Below, in pieces: positions 44,602-54,768 of a stretch of 64,000 bases of DNA. A program made the translations under genes and the position numbers. The stretch lies in NCBI GenBank assembly GCA_019058315.1, contig JAHPZH010000002.1, positions 372,001 through 436,000 of the forward strand. Direction: 5' to 3'. This stretch comes from Candidatus Helarchaeota archaeon. Lineage in GTDB: Archaea; Asgardarchaeota; Lokiarchaeia; Helarchaeales; RDOG01. Each line of letters starts with the position of its first letter. Position 1 is the first letter of the stretch. The notes under the pieces were generated by a model. It was not told the DNA's origin, searched no databases, and was given only the letters and a program-made list of their open reading frames with translations.

Positions 44602-45960
44602 TTATTCACCTGTTTTTTCCCATTCTAATGTTTCTGGCAATCTGAATTGTGAAACGAACATATAACCAACATTTCTAATATGCCAAGGGAAGTAAAGTAA
44701 GTTTGAATAATGTTTATCTCCATACTTCCTCACTCCATTTACTATGTGACCAAATAAAAATATGAACATGGTCAAGCTAACAAGGACAAGATAATAATCT
44801 TGAATTAAAACGAATATTAAAGTAAAAATTATTGAACCGACAGTGAAAAGTGGAAAATGGGCAAAATGTAGCATCGCAAAATTTCTAGTAATCACCGTTC
44901 TTAATGCTTTTGTACTGGATTGCATAAGTTTTCCTGCATCTCTTCTGTAACCAAATATCCAGCGATTGCGTTGTTTTTTGAAATTTTGAGACTTTTCAGG
45001 TTCTTTTGAATAAATAACTGCATTTGGTGCAAAAACTATTTTCTTATTTTTAACTGCAAGTTGGACTGATATTAATAAATCTTCTGCTAAAGCATCTTCA
45101 TCAAAATTTCCAACTTCTTCGAGATCTTTTTTGGATATTGCCCAATTCCTCCCATATAACCAAATAGTCCTTCCCAATCTCTGGAAAGTTTCATGAAATA
45201 GCCCAGGACCATTATAAGTCGCATTCTCTAATGCAGTACCCCTCGTTAGAGTATTTTTATTCCAATTTTCTACTTTAAGTGGTCCAACAACGGCTCTGTT
45301 CTTTTTATTTCTTAAAGGAGCAATCAGATTATGCAATGTATCTGGAAGCAATTTTGCTCCTGAATCATAGAACACTAATATCTCATTTTTAGCTTCAGAG
45401 ACAGCATAATTTAAAGCTGGTGGTTTGCCTTTCTTTTTCAGGCTTTTATTAAGAATTCTAATCGGATGTTCCTGATTGATATATTGTTTACAAATTTCCT
45501 CGCTATTATCCGTTGATCCACTAATCACTGCTAAAATTTCCATTTTCTCTTTCGGATAATCAGATTTTAAAATTGTATCTAATGTACTTTTTAAGCCATC
45601 TGCTTCATTCAAAGATGGTATAATAACACTTAAACCAGGCTCAAAACTCTTGTCGTATTTTTTATAACCACCAAAACCGGCAAAAAAGAAAATACCAAAT
45701 AATAGCGGATAAAAGATAAATAAAACTAAAAGCCCAAGATATGCGAATATCCCTAATATATCCAGTGGATGTAAATTTCGATAAAACATACTAGATAAAC
45801 TATTATTTAATAAGTTTTGATTTAAATTATTAAATATATAATCTACCACTCTCATAAGGTAAGAATATTCCCTAGGAAAGATTATATGATAGATTGCAAA
45901 AATAAAAATTACTATTATAGAATAGAAAAGATATCTAATTTTTGTCATAGGATTTAGCAC
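44602..45960 (-). CDS. Processive-type family 2 glycosyltransferase, multi-span membrane protein
   Basis: The 452-residue product has N-terminal membrane helices (about 8-25 and 65-95), a GT2 catalytic domain (SVIIPSLNEADGLKST, then FYDSGAKLLPD) and the QxxRW motif KQRNRW near residue 333. Two or three helices follow in the C-terminal part. The QxxRW motif is typical of processive or membrane polysaccharide synthases; the usual DxD reads D-S-G here. It probably builds an extracellular glycan or glycolipid. It is co-directional with the gene before and after it, with gaps of 18 and 54 bases. Confidence 0.85.
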   Translation of the reverse strand: MLNPMTKIRYLFYSIIVIFIFAIYHIIFPREYSYLMRVVDYIFNNLNQNLLNNSLSSMFYRNLHPLDILGIFAYLGLLVLFIFYPLLFGIFFFAGFGGYKKYDKSFEPGLSVIIPSLNEADGLKSTLDTILKSDYPKEKMEILAVISGSTDNSEEICKQYINQEHPIRILNKSLKKKGKPPALNYAVSEAKNEILVFYDSGAKLLPDTLHNLIAPLRNKKNRAVVGPLKVENWNKNTLTRGTALENATYNGPGLFHETFQRLGRTIWLYGRNWAISKKDLEEVGNFDEDALAEDLLISVQLAVKNKKIVFAPNAVIYSKEPEKSQNFKKQRNRWIFGYRRDAGKLMQSSTKALRTVITRNFAMLHFAHFPLFTVGSIIFTLIFVLIQDYYLVLVSLTMFIFLFGHIVNGVRKYGDKHYSNLLYFPWHIRNVGYMFVSQFRLPETLEWEKTGE

Positions 45961-46014
45961 CTCGTTTTATTTTATTGAAAAATATTGAAAAATAGATAAA
46001 AAATAAAGATTTTC

Positions 46015-46641
46015 TCACAAATTTCCCCTCCCAAAAGGATTTAGTTTAAAAAAATAGTAGTTAAGAAAATTTGAAAAAGCTGAAAGTACCGATTTAAATT
46101 TATTAAATACTAGTCTTACATAATAGAAAAAATACTGAATATGATATAAATAAATAAAATGTAATCGATTTACATGAGAAATCTGCTGATTTTCAGTTAT
46201 TTTAAATAATTTTTGAGGGCTCTTATCTCTTTTTCTCTCTAATATAAAATCTTTACTAGAGCGTTCTTTTTTATTAAATGTTATAAAACCAATCTCTTTT
46301 TTAAAAATTTTAGTATAAATAAAAATTCTAAATTTTTTTGAAAATTGAAGTTTAACTATTCCAGGTTGTATAATCAATTCAACCAATAACCAAAATAATA
46401 TCAAAGATGGAATTATTTCTTCGATTAAGCGAATATGTAAGTTGAATTGTAACTGATAGAAGAAATAGAAATTTATTACAAAAAAGATTGTATGTAATGA
46501 ATTTATTAAAATTTGGAAAAGTGGAATAGAACAAGTCCCAACTATTAGTAAAATAAAACTCAATACAAATAATTTTGAGTAGTTAATAAATTTCAATTGA
46601 TTTCTCCGTAGATTATATTTCAGTTTATTATCATTCAACAC
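46015..46641 (-). CDS. Membrane protein of unknown function
   Basis: The 208-residue product has three hydrophobic segments in the first 100 residues and a basic, aromatic-rich C-terminal half (FIYLYHIQYFFYYVRLVF near 165). No family is recognised. It sits between the two glycosyltransferase genes and a CDP-alcohol phosphotransferase gene on the same strand, so a role in envelope glycolipid synthesis is inferred from context. Confidence 0.55.
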   Translation of the reverse strand: MLNDNKLKYNLRRNQLKFINYSKLFVLSFILLIVGTCSIPLFQILINSLHTIFFVINFYFFYQLQFNLHIRLIEEIIPSLILFWLLVELIIQPGIVKLQFSKKFRIFIYTKIFKKEIGFITFNKKERSSKDFILERKRDKSPQKLFKITENQQISHVNRLHFIYLYHIQYFFYYVRLVFNKFKSVLSAFSNFLNYYFFKLNPFGRGNL

Positions 46642-46718
46642 TTATTTAAAAATTTCGAATTATATCTTTATTATAATATTTTTAAAATTCTTTAAAAAAA
46701 GGATTGAAGAGAGAGAAG

Positions 46719-47639
46719 CTATTCAACCTTATCAAGATGTTTCTTACCATATATAGTTAGATGAATTATAGAAATTATGGAAAAGCCAAATAATATTATG
46801 AACATTAGAGGAATTAACCAGTTTGCATAAAACATATTATTTATGAACAATTGCCCTTCTTGAAACACTGGACTATAAAGTGAGATAAAAGCACCACCTA
46901 ATATTCCAATTAATAAGGCCATGACAAATACACGCCAAGGTCTTTCGCCTATTGTCATTGGAGTTTCTTCAAGACCCAACCCCTGTTGTCTTGCTCTACA
47001 ATATTCTTGAATGAGAGTTGTAGCGATTGTTAATAAACCAATTATTACAAAGAGGTCAAGATAGGCATTTCCAAAGAAATCAAAATAATGTACAAGATAT
47101 CCAAGAGGTCCAAATATGCTTGAATATAAAGGTCCATGTATTTCGGCATATGTCAAGAGATATAGAATAGGTCCTATCATCCAAACAATATCTCCAAATT
47201 TATCTATCAATGCATCGAAATATGCACCAAACATAGTTTCTTTCTCTTGAATTCCGGCAATACAACCATCAACACTGTCTAAAATGCCCGAAAACATTAT
47301 AGAAAGTGCTGCAAAATAAATATAAGCTCCACCTAACCCAAAAAAGAAAATCGAATAAAATCCAAGTAAGAAGTTAAAAATAGTCATTTTATTTGGTGTA
47401 AAGCCAAATTTAGCGAAACCTTTCGAAAAATTATATACTAAATTCGAATATGGAACAAGAGGGCCAGGACATTCTTCGGGAGTTTTATCGGGTTGCCCAT
47501 GGGAATTTAGCCATTTTATCATATATTCCCTAAAAGGCAAGATATTACCGACTTTCTCACGTTTTAAAAATGTATAGACTAAAAATACAGCTGTAATTAT
47601 GATTAAGGAAATACCATAATAAAAAATAAAATCTATCAA
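46719..47639 (-). CDS. CDP-alcohol phosphatidyltransferase-family membrane enzyme
   Basis: The 306-residue multi-span protein has the CDP-alcohol phosphotransferase signature D121-x2-D124-G125-x2-A128-x9-G138-x3-D142-x3-D146, with D150 further on. The usual Arg after Ala is Gly129, an unusual change in a near-invariant position. Six or so membrane helices surround it. The family joins a CMP-activated group to an alcohol such as inositol phosphate, serine or glycerol phosphate to make polar lipids or inositol-based compatible solutes. The substrate is not evident. It heads the minus-strand run with the two GT2 genes, which fits glycolipid synthesis. Confidence 0.82.
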   Translation of the reverse strand: MIDFIFYYGISLIIITAVFLVYTFLKREKVGNILPFREYMIKWLNSHGQPDKTPEECPGPLVPYSNLVYNFSKGFAKFGFTPNKMTIFNFLLGFYSIFFFGLGGAYIYFAALSIMFSGILDSVDGCIAGIQEKETMFGAYFDALIDKFGDIVWMIGPILYLLTYAEIHGPLYSSIFGPLGYLVHYFDFFGNAYLDLFVIIGLLTIATTLIQEYCRARQQGLGLEETPMTIGERPWRVFVMALLIGILGGAFISLYSPVFQEGQLFINNMFYANWLIPLMFIILFGFSIISIIHLTIYGKKHLDKVE

Positions 47640-47766
47640 TGTATTTTGCTCCTATGTCTTATCCATTCAATTATTATTAGCAATTTTTTGATAAATTTAA
47701 AATATAGGAAAAAAATTATTCCCTAAATTTAAAAACTTTTGCTTTGTAGTATTGGTAGGGAATTAC

Positions 47767-49803
47767 ATGAGTGATGACATTAGAATATCTGACAGAATAA
47801 AACGAATAAAAGAATTAGTACTTAAAGGGAATAAACTTTTAGAGCAGCAAAAATATGATCAAGCCTTATCTACGTTTGATGAAGTTATCACTGAGGAACC
47901 TAGATTTTTTGATGCTATAATTGGTAAAATGAAGGTATATAGGGAGTTATATCAATGGGAAAACGTAATAAAATGTTGTGATAAAATTCTTGAGATAAAT
48001 CCAAATGAAATCACAGCAATAGAGCATAAAATTTGGTCTTTATACGCATTGGATAAGATTGATGAGGCTTTAAATCTCGCTAAAAAAGCACAAAGAACAT
48101 ATCCTGATAATTATACTATTCAACAATGTATAGATGCAAGTCTTGAGAAGAAACAAAAAATAGAAAAGCCTGTTATCGCTAAGGAGAGAATAATAAAAAA
48201 GCCAATTGCTGAAAGGAAGATTGAACCAGAAACAAGACCCCTTGAAGAATTAGAAACGGTTAGAGCACTCCCAGACACCTCTGAAATGAGAAAAACAAAC
48301 AAATTCTTAATTGTTGTAGTTTATAGCTATTTAATGGCTGCTATAATTACTTTTTTGATTATCGATGTTCTATTTTTTAATAATTTAAATTATTATACAC
48401 GTTTATTTATTCAAATTGGTCTCTATGGTTGCTTATTGATTTCATTTCTTATCTTAATAAGTTTTGATAAGCACACAACGATAAGAGAACTTGGAATATC
48501 AACTGAGAATTTACTTAATTCAATTTTAATAGGAATTTTTGTTTCTTCTGGGTTTGTTATCGTTGCATTATTATTTTGGATAGGTCCAATAATTGAAGAT
48601 TTCTTAACAATTTTAACAATTGGATTTTTAACTATCTTTATTGGAATAGTTGAAGAATTCTTTTTCAGAGGGTATATTGAAAGTAAAGCAAGAAAAAGTT
48701 CAAGAAAAATGATTGCAATATTAATTACTGGAATATTATTCGCTGTATTGCATGTTCCAAAATATTTACTCCTTCCTATTGTATCTAGAAATTATTCTTA
48801 TTTAGCCTCTATTCCCTCAACAGTTCAATCATTAATAATATTAGGTTTATTATTTGGATTTATTCGAGAAAATACAAAAAATATTATTGGACCCATTATT
48901 GCACATTCAACTTGGGATTTTTATCTTCTAATATATATGCCGTCTACTACATATCAGCTATATTCAATTGCAAACCCGGGATATTTTATGATATTTCAGA
49001 TGGTAGCATCGTATGCAATGCTGGGGACTTTCTTATTGGCTTGGCTATTATCAAGTCGATCAAAAGTCAATACACTTGAAGATCCTCGGGAACTTCCTAT
49101 ACAAATTGCAGAATTATATTCTAAAGCAGATAAGTATAAAAAAACAATATCAAAATTACAAAACAAAATTAATTACTTATCTAGAAGGCAAGATTATTAT
49201 AAGCAACATAATTATTATGCATATCGAAGTCTAGAATTGAAAAAGAGAAAAATACAAAGTAAAATCGATTTTTACAAAAATGAAAGAGAAAATATTCTGA
49301 ATTTAGCGGAGAATATCACTTTAGAAAACTATAATGAAATGATGGATAATAAAGATAGACAATTAATAATAGCAAAGAACGATCTAAACCTTTCACTTAG
49401 AAATGCAACTAGAGAACCCATTTCATTTAAACCAGAAAGATTAGCAAGCCCTAGAATTAACCAATTTGGCTTTAATGTCATGCCAATCAATTCTAAAATT
49501 CAAGAACTTGAACGAAAAAAAGAATCCATTCAAAGAAAAATCGAGTCATATTCCTTAAAGCAGGAAAGGATACAATATAGAAATCCGCGTTATGTAAGGC
49601 AACTAGAAGTTAAAATAGAAAAATTTCGTTGTCAAATTGAATATTATGACATACTCATTGATACCTATAAAAATATAGCAAGTACTATATCTAATACTAA
49701 TTATAGGGAAAAACGAAAGTTACTTAATGAGAAAACAAGATATGCGAAACGTGAGCTAAATGAAAAAATTCGAAGTATTAATTTACAATATTATAGGCGA
49801 TAA
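47767..49803 (+). CDS. TPR - CPBP-family intramembrane protease - coiled-coil fusion
   Basis: The product is about 678 residues in three parts. An N-terminal TPR region (about 1-125) includes GNKLLEQQKYDQALSTFDEV. A membrane domain of about eight helices (about 185-435) carries the CPBP/Rce1-type motifs EEFFFRGY near 296, LHVPKY near 330 and HSTWDF near 378, with Glu-Glu, Arg and the two His as active-site residues. A long charged helical region (about 450-678) has Tyr/Arg-rich coiled coil. The CPBP family includes CAAX proteases and bacteriocin-handling proteases. The ATG at 47767 was chosen over the in-frame TTG at 47752. The domain combination is unusual; the substrate is unknown. Confidence 0.8.
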   Translation: MSDDIRISDRIKRIKELVLKGNKLLEQQKYDQALSTFDEVITEEPRFFDAIIGKMKVYRELYQWENVIKCCDKILEINPNEITAIEHKIWSLYALDKIDEALNLAKKAQRTYPDNYTIQQCIDASLEKKQKIEKPVIAKERIIKKPIAERKIEPETRPLEELETVRALPDTSEMRKTNKFLIVVVYSYLMAAIITFLIIDVLFFNNLNYYTRLFIQIGLYGCLLISFLILISFDKHTTIRELGISTENLLNSILIGIFVSSGFVIVALLFWIGPIIEDFLTILTIGFLTIFIGIVEEFFFRGYIESKARKSSRKMIAILITGILFAVLHVPKYLLLPIVSRNYSYLASIPSTVQSLIILGLLFGFIRENTKNIIGPIIAHSTWDFYLLIYMPSTTYQLYSIANPGYFMIFQMVASYAMLGTFLLAWLLSSRSKVNTLEDPRELPIQIAELYSKADKYKKTISKLQNKINYLSRRQDYYKQHNYYAYRSLELKKRKIQSKIDFYKNERENILNLAENITLENYNEMMDNKDRQLIIAKNDLNLSLRNATREPISFKPERLASPRINQFGFNVMPINSKIQELERKKESIQRKIESYSLKQERIQYRNPRYVRQLEVKIEKFRCQIEYYDILIDTYKNIASTISNTNYREKRKLLNEKTRYAKRELNEKIRSINLQYYRR

Positions 49804-49854
49804 TTAGAAATATTATTAAAATATTTTCCTCATATCAATAATTGAGGTTAATTT

Positions 49855-50571
49855 TTGAATATTGCTTTAACATTTGATTTAGAAAAAGATGCTAATTTAC
49901 CCTCAACTTATGGAATTTTAATTGGTTTAAAAAAGATCCTTAATATCCTTAAAAAATATTCTATTAAATCTACATTTTTTGTAACTTCAAATATTGCACA
50001 AATGTATCCAAAAATAATTAAAAAGTTGAGTCAAAGCAATGAAATTGGTAGTCATGGGCATGTTCATAAAAAATATAAGAAAATAGGAGATGCAGAAAAA
50101 AAAGGACTAAAGAAATCAAAAGTTTTACTTGAAGAAATTACTGGAAAGCAAGTCCTAGGATTTAGAGCTCCAAACTTATATACTAATATCAAATTATACA
50201 AAACATTGAAAGAATTAAACTTTGTTTATGATGCATCTGGGAAACCAGATTCAAATTTGGATTCAATTTTTGGCTTAAAAATCTTTAAAGTATCAAGTTT
50301 AAATATTTATTTTCGATTTCCGTTCGGATATAAGTATTTCATAACAAAACAATATCATAATAAAGATGAAATATCTGTCTTCTACTTTCATCCATGGGAA
50401 TCAATAGATATGAAGAGATTATATATTCAAAATAATTCTATTTCTGACTTGTTTTTAAGACCTGACAGATGGTTGAGTACAGGTGAATCATTTTTAGAAA
50501 AATTTGAAGATTTAATTAAATTTTTTATTGCTAGGAAATTCAAATTCCGATTATTGAAAGAAATGTTATAA
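49855..50571 (+). CDS. Polysaccharide deacetylase (NodB/CE4 type)
   Basis: The 238-residue product has the CE4 motifs: ALTFDLEKD near residue 3 (Asp general base), STFFVTSNI near 40, SHGHVHK (about 63-69) as the metal-binding His-x3-His motif, and GFRAPN near 98. It removes N-acetyl groups from a surface or lipid-linked sugar. There is no signal peptide, so cytoplasmic-side action is likely. It starts at TTG 51 bases after the CPBP gene. The conserved PWES segment near 180 (FYFHPWESID) is typical of envelope-sugar deacetylases. It fits with the glycosyltransferase genes on the other strand. Confidence 0.86.
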   Translation: MNIALTFDLEKDANLPSTYGILIGLKKILNILKKYSIKSTFFVTSNIAQMYPKIIKKLSQSNEIGSHGHVHKKYKKIGDAEKKGLKKSKVLLEEITGKQVLGFRAPNLYTNIKLYKTLKELNFVYDASGKPDSNLDSIFGLKIFKVSSLNIYFRFPFGYKYFITKQYHNKDEISVFYFHPWESIDMKRLYIQNNSISDLFLRPDRWLSTGESFLEKFEDLIKFFIARKFKFRLLKEML

Positions 50572-50688
50572 ATTTTATGAATGAAATTTAATTAAATGAA
50601 ACACCCAATAAGTAACTTTTATATCAATTTAAATTTAAAAAATGATTCAAATATCCCTCTATGTTATTTGATTTTGATGAATCAATAT

Positions 50689-52143
50689 CTAATTTTCTTC
50701 TATTGAAATAAATTTATGTAGAAATGGGTCATATTTAACAGTCCTTTCCTTATTCATCCTATTTTCAATCAAATTTCTAAAAAGCTTAAAAAATTTATTT
50801 TCAAATCCAAAACCAAACATTTCCCTATTCCATCTTAAATTTGCTATAAATTTAAGTATTTTAATAGGTGGAAAATTCAATTGTTCAAATACCTTCCTTC
50901 CTACAACAGCACTCGTAATTGCTATCATTTCTAAACGATCTTTATTTTTTAAATAATCTTGAGCTTGTTCTCTTCGAATCTTTGACCATCCTAAAAGATT
51001 AGAAGGTGGTTTAAACCCCATATCTATAGCTTTTTCATAAATCGTTGTTTTTGGATAAGGAAATAGTATTTTTATGGAAAATTCGGAGTCTGGGTTAATT
51101 TTTTTCACTTTTTTTATTAAATTAATTGTCATATTTAGATCTTTTTCGGTTTCGTCAGGAACACCTATCATCCAACTATAATCTGCAATAATATCTAATT
51201 TTTTAGTAATTTTAGCACTTCTTATTATGTCCTTTATTGAAATTTTTTTGTTTAGAACATTAAGAATTCGTTGAGAGCCGGATTCTGCACCAAAATACAT
51301 CTGACTACAGCCATGTTCTTTTGCTTCCTTTGCAAGTTTATAATCTAATCGATCTACACGTAATTCAGCTTTCCATATTATATCTTGATCTTTAAAAAAT
51401 GTAAAAAGAGGTTTAATTCGTTTCATATCCGCAAAAAAATAATCATCATAGAAGAAAATTTTTCTTGCACCAAAATCTAATGCCTTTTCAAGTTCCTGCA
51501 TACATTTTTCCGCAGTCCACCCCCTCCAAATATTATTTAATAATGCATTATAACAGAATGCACATCTATATGGACAACCACGACTAGTTATCATATTAAA
51601 ATTTCCATTCTCAATATAACGTCCTGGTTCTACTAAATCCCAAGGAATACTCAATTGATTTAATTCAGAACTTCCTAGTAACTCATTATTCGGATTATGA
51701 ACTATTTTTCCACCACTCTTAAAGGAGAGGCCATCAATATGACCTAAATTTTTACCAGAAACTAACTCAAAGTAAGGTTTCTCCCCCTCTCCTCTAATAA
51801 TAATATCTATTAATCTATTTTGAAGAGTCTGAGTAGGTAAAATTGTAGGATGAATACCTCCCCAAACAATTTTTATTTCTTTAAATTCTTGTTTAATTAA
51901 TTTGGAAATAATTAAGGCATTATAAATCTGTGGACCAGTCATAACAGAAATGCCAATATATTTTGGCTCATTATCTGAAATTTTTTCTAATACTTGATTA
52001 ATATCATCATATCTTAAATCAAAAATTTTTACATCAATGTTATGATTAACTAAGTAATCTGCAATAAATAAAATTGAAAAAGGTAGCATAGGTGTCTGAA
52101 CTTTCGCAAATTCAAGACGAGGATAGATTAGAATTGTATTCAA
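50689..52143 (-). CDS. B12-binding radical SAM enzyme
   Basis: The 484-residue product has an N-terminal cobalamin-binding-like Rossmann domain (LIYPRLEFAKVQTPMLPFSI to about 150, with GGIHPTILP near 95). A radical SAM core follows, whose SRGCPYRCAFCYN motif (about residues 185-197) holds the CxxxCxxC cluster ligands. The C-terminal part is helical. Enzymes of this class do methylations or other C-C bond chemistry, often on lipids, cofactors or antibiotics. The next gene upstream on the same strand is an adenylating enzyme 48 bases away, so they may act on one substrate. The target is unknown. Confidence 0.86.
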   Translation of the reverse strand: MNTILIYPRLEFAKVQTPMLPFSILFIADYLVNHNIDVKIFDLRYDDINQVLEKISDNEPKYIGISVMTGPQIYNALIISKLIKQEFKEIKIVWGGIHPTILPTQTLQNRLIDIIIRGEGEKPYFELVSGKNLGHIDGLSFKSGGKIVHNPNNELLGSSELNQLSIPWDLVEPGRYIENGNFNMITSRGCPYRCAFCYNALLNNIWRGWTAEKCMQELEKALDFGARKIFFYDDYFFADMKRIKPLFTFFKDQDIIWKAELRVDRLDYKLAKEAKEHGCSQMYFGAESGSQRILNVLNKKISIKDIIRSAKITKKLDIIADYSWMIGVPDETEKDLNMTINLIKKVKKINPDSEFSIKILFPYPKTTIYEKAIDMGFKPPSNLLGWSKIRREQAQDYLKNKDRLEMIAITSAVVGRKVFEQLNFPPIKILKFIANLRWNREMFGFGFENKFFKLFRNLIENRMNKERTVKYDPFLHKFISIEEN

Positions 52144-52191
52144 TAAAATAATCCCAATTTTATAACATGAGTCAGATATTCTTAAATTTTA

Positions 52192-53484
52192 TTAAAACCA
52201 ATCAATTATCGATGAGCAACTATGACCAGGTGCTTCCTTTGTTCTTCCAATAACTCGAAATGTTGCACCTTCATATCCACATTCAGGACATTTATTCTTT
52301 GATATTAATTCTACTATATCATCCACAACTATGGCCATATTAATAGAACCATTTACACCAAATGGTGTGATGGCTTCTAAAACACCTCTTCCACCTTCTT
52401 TTACTGGTTCCAAAGTCTCTATATCTCTAATAATTATTCTAGCATAATTGGGACAATGATGTAGATAATCTTGATATTTCTTGGACCAATGCCCACCATA
52501 TAATACAGGAGATTCAGTAAACGCGTAAATATCATTTAATCTATATGAATCCATATTGAAAACTTCCTTAAAATGTTCAATAAAATCAACTTTATCTACC
52601 TTTTCCATTTTCGCCTGCCCCTTTACTCCATCCCATCCTCCCCCACCAGATCCAACATATCCAGTTTCACTCAAATCTATTTTAATGTTTTCTTTAATCA
52701 TTTTATTTACTAGAACATTATTCATTAAGAGTGGACTTCCACCAAACAGAATACTTTCATGTTTAAATTTTTCTATCTGCTTAATCATAAACTTTGAATC
52801 TAAAACCAATCCAGCACGAACACCAAAAGTTGAAATTATTGCCCAAATCGTTTTTAAAATCTTAAATTTAATTAAATAATAAGAACGAGTAGGAATCGTC
52901 TCCCATGGCTTATTCATGAGGCTTGTAAAAAAACGAATTTGTTGCTCATATTTTTTTATTAATTTACGTTGATGAGAATATACTTTTAATTGCTTCATTT
53001 TCTTTAATGCTATTCGTCTTGCTAAGGATCCATAAAGATTTCTATTGGGAGCAAAATTAAAGCACATTCCTGTATTCCTAAATTTATCTCGAAATAAAAA
53101 TTCCTCAAAACATTTCAACGCATTATATTGAATGATTTCAAGGTCTTCATAAGTCCTACCTACCAGTGAGGGATCCCCAGTAGTGCTAGAAGAACTGCTC
53201 CATATAATAATATCTTTTTGAGAAGCTTTTATTAAATTAGGAAATAATTTCTTGGAAATTTTATAATTATTAGTGTAAAAATAAGGAACAAATTGAAGAT
53301 TATCATCATTGATAATTTCAGGAACTGTATAATCATTTTTCTGACACAAATCAAGATAAAATTTATTTTTTTGAGATAGAATGATTTGTTCTCTTAATTT
53401 TTCAAAAAAAGTTATGTCATCAATTTCACGGGGAGTATATTCATTAGAAAAATCCGTAATTTCTTTTAATTTTATTAAACCCAT
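52192..53484 (-). CDS. LuxE/PaaK-like adenylate-forming enzyme
   Basis: The 430-residue product has the adenylation P-loop SSSSTTGDPS near residue 94, a YAFTESPVLYGGHW segment near 315 that matches the ATP/substrate loop of PaaK and LuxE, and a GRTKE motif near the end. Just before it a Cys pair CPEC could hold zinc. The usual C-terminal swinging domain is reduced to a few residues after GRTKE, as in LuxE acyl-protein synthetases, which activate an acyl group. An acyl-CoA ligase role is the alternative. It is probably co-transcribed with the radical SAM gene. Confidence 0.7.
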   Translation of the reverse strand: MGLIKLKEITDFSNEYTPREIDDITFFEKLREQIILSQKNKFYLDLCQKNDYTVPEIINDDNLQFVPYFYTNNYKISKKLFPNLIKASQKDIIIWSSSSSTTGDPSLVGRTYEDLEIIQYNALKCFEEFLFRDKFRNTGMCFNFAPNRNLYGSLARRIALKKMKQLKVYSHQRKLIKKYEQQIRFFTSLMNKPWETIPTRSYYLIKFKILKTIWAIISTFGVRAGLVLDSKFMIKQIEKFKHESILFGGSPLLMNNVLVNKMIKENIKIDLSETGYVGSGGGGWDGVKGQAKMEKVDKVDFIEHFKEVFNMDSYRLNDIYAFTESPVLYGGHWSKKYQDYLHHCPNYARIIIRDIETLEPVKEGGRGVLEAITPFGVNGSINMAIVVDDIVELISKNKCPECGYEGATFRVIGRTKEAPGHSCSSIIDWF

Positions 53485-53649
53485 TTAAGAACACCTAATA
53501 AAAAATTCAAAATCTAATTACCATTATTTTATCATAATAAAATATCGAACTAAAAAATATTACGATGGTTTCTTATTAAGAATTTCATATCTTATCTGAA
53601 AATCTAGTAAAACTAAGTTCGAAGGTTTTCAAAAAACCATAAAATACTA

Positions 53650-54768
53650 TTATCTAAAACATTTATAAATCCAATTTTTAATTTTATCATGCTCTAAAAA
53701 AGAGAGACTCCCCTTCCACTCTTTAAGTTCTTTATCATAATAATCCTCGAATTGTCTTATAAATCTTGTCAACTTTTTTACTATACTTGGAGAAGTTTCT
53801 GTTATATATAAAACTCCAAAGAGATATTTTCCGTGTTTAAATAGTAAGGTTTCTTTACCAAAATTTATTGTATCTATTTCCGAATCAAATTCTAAAACGG
53901 TTTTAAAACCTTGACTTACAGCATATACAAAACCTGCTAAGATCAATCGTTTTGGGGAGAACGGATATTTTGGAATTTCTTTCTGAAAATCAAATTCATA
54001 GATTAAGCTACCATTAGATCTAACTAAATAAACGGATTTTATGGAAAAATATGTGCTTATTACTTCCATAGTATCTGGATATTTAAATATAAACAAACAT
54101 AAGAAAAATAAAATTAGTGTTAAAAGTAAGTAATCTATAATAATTATATAATATGATTCAATAATTGGAGATAAATAACCTATACTAAAAGATCGCTCAA
54201 ATGTAAGAGTTCCTATAGAAATAAGTGGAATTACTACATGCTTTTTAACTTCTTCATTCTTTATTTCATTTAGAATTATTTTGCTTCTTCTCATAATAAA
54301 TATAAAAAGAGCAATATAAATCCCATAAATATGTAGACCTAGAATAAAATTGACATTATAAACAAAAAATCCAGATTCTTCATAAAATATAGTTGGATAA
54401 AATGTAAATATATTTAATACTGAAAATAATATCATCGCTAATACGTAAAAAATCCTAATTTGTAGATCTTTTTCTGTTTTATGACCGCTAATTTCACTAT
54501 ACTTAATAATAATTCGAATTATAATTGAAAAAGCCAAAAGGATTAAAAAAACTTTCATACCAAATCCATTAGTATCTATATTTTCATTAAAAGTTCCAAA
54601 TGTGGCAAAAATTATGACTCTAGAACAGTCATAAATTACTCCCAGACCAAAACTCAAAAAAAGAATTACAATTAATAAATTAGTTTCTGATTTATTTCTT
54701 AAATACTCTATTGAAGCCCTAAATTGTGCCAAAATATAGAAAAATATTGATAAAATTGCTGAAACCAA
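53650..54768 (-). CDS. Seven-helix membrane protein with longin/roadblock-like cytoplasmic tail
   Basis: The 372-residue product has about seven hydrophobic helices in residues 1-235. A soluble tail (about 245-372) reads VYLVRSNGSLIYEFDF, then a helix LILAGFVYAVSQGFKTVLEF, strands ending LLFKHGKYLFGVLYI and a helix LTRFIRQFEDYYDKEL. The order strand-strand-helix-strand-strand-helix resembles longin and roadblock-type domains, which bind small GTPases. The fold call is by eye. A Ras-like GTPase gene lies directly upstream on the same strand, 200 bases away, so a membrane receptor or regulator for that GTPase is the natural inference. No catalytic motif is seen. Confidence 0.7.
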   Translation of the reverse strand: MVSAILSIFFYILAQFRASIEYLRNKSETNLLIVILFLSFGLGVIYDCSRVIIFATFGTFNENIDTNGFGMKVFLILLAFSIIIRIIIKYSEISGHKTEKDLQIRIFYVLAMILFSVLNIFTFYPTIFYEESGFFVYNVNFILGLHIYGIYIALFIFIMRRSKIILNEIKNEEVKKHVVIPLISIGTLTFERSFSIGYLSPIIESYYIIIIDYLLLTLILFFLCLFIFKYPDTMEVISTYFSIKSVYLVRSNGSLIYEFDFQKEIPKYPFSPKRLILAGFVYAVSQGFKTVLEFDSEIDTINFGKETLLFKHGKYLFGVLYITETSPSIVKKLTRFIRQFEDYYDKELKEWKGSLSFLEHDKIKNWIYKCFR

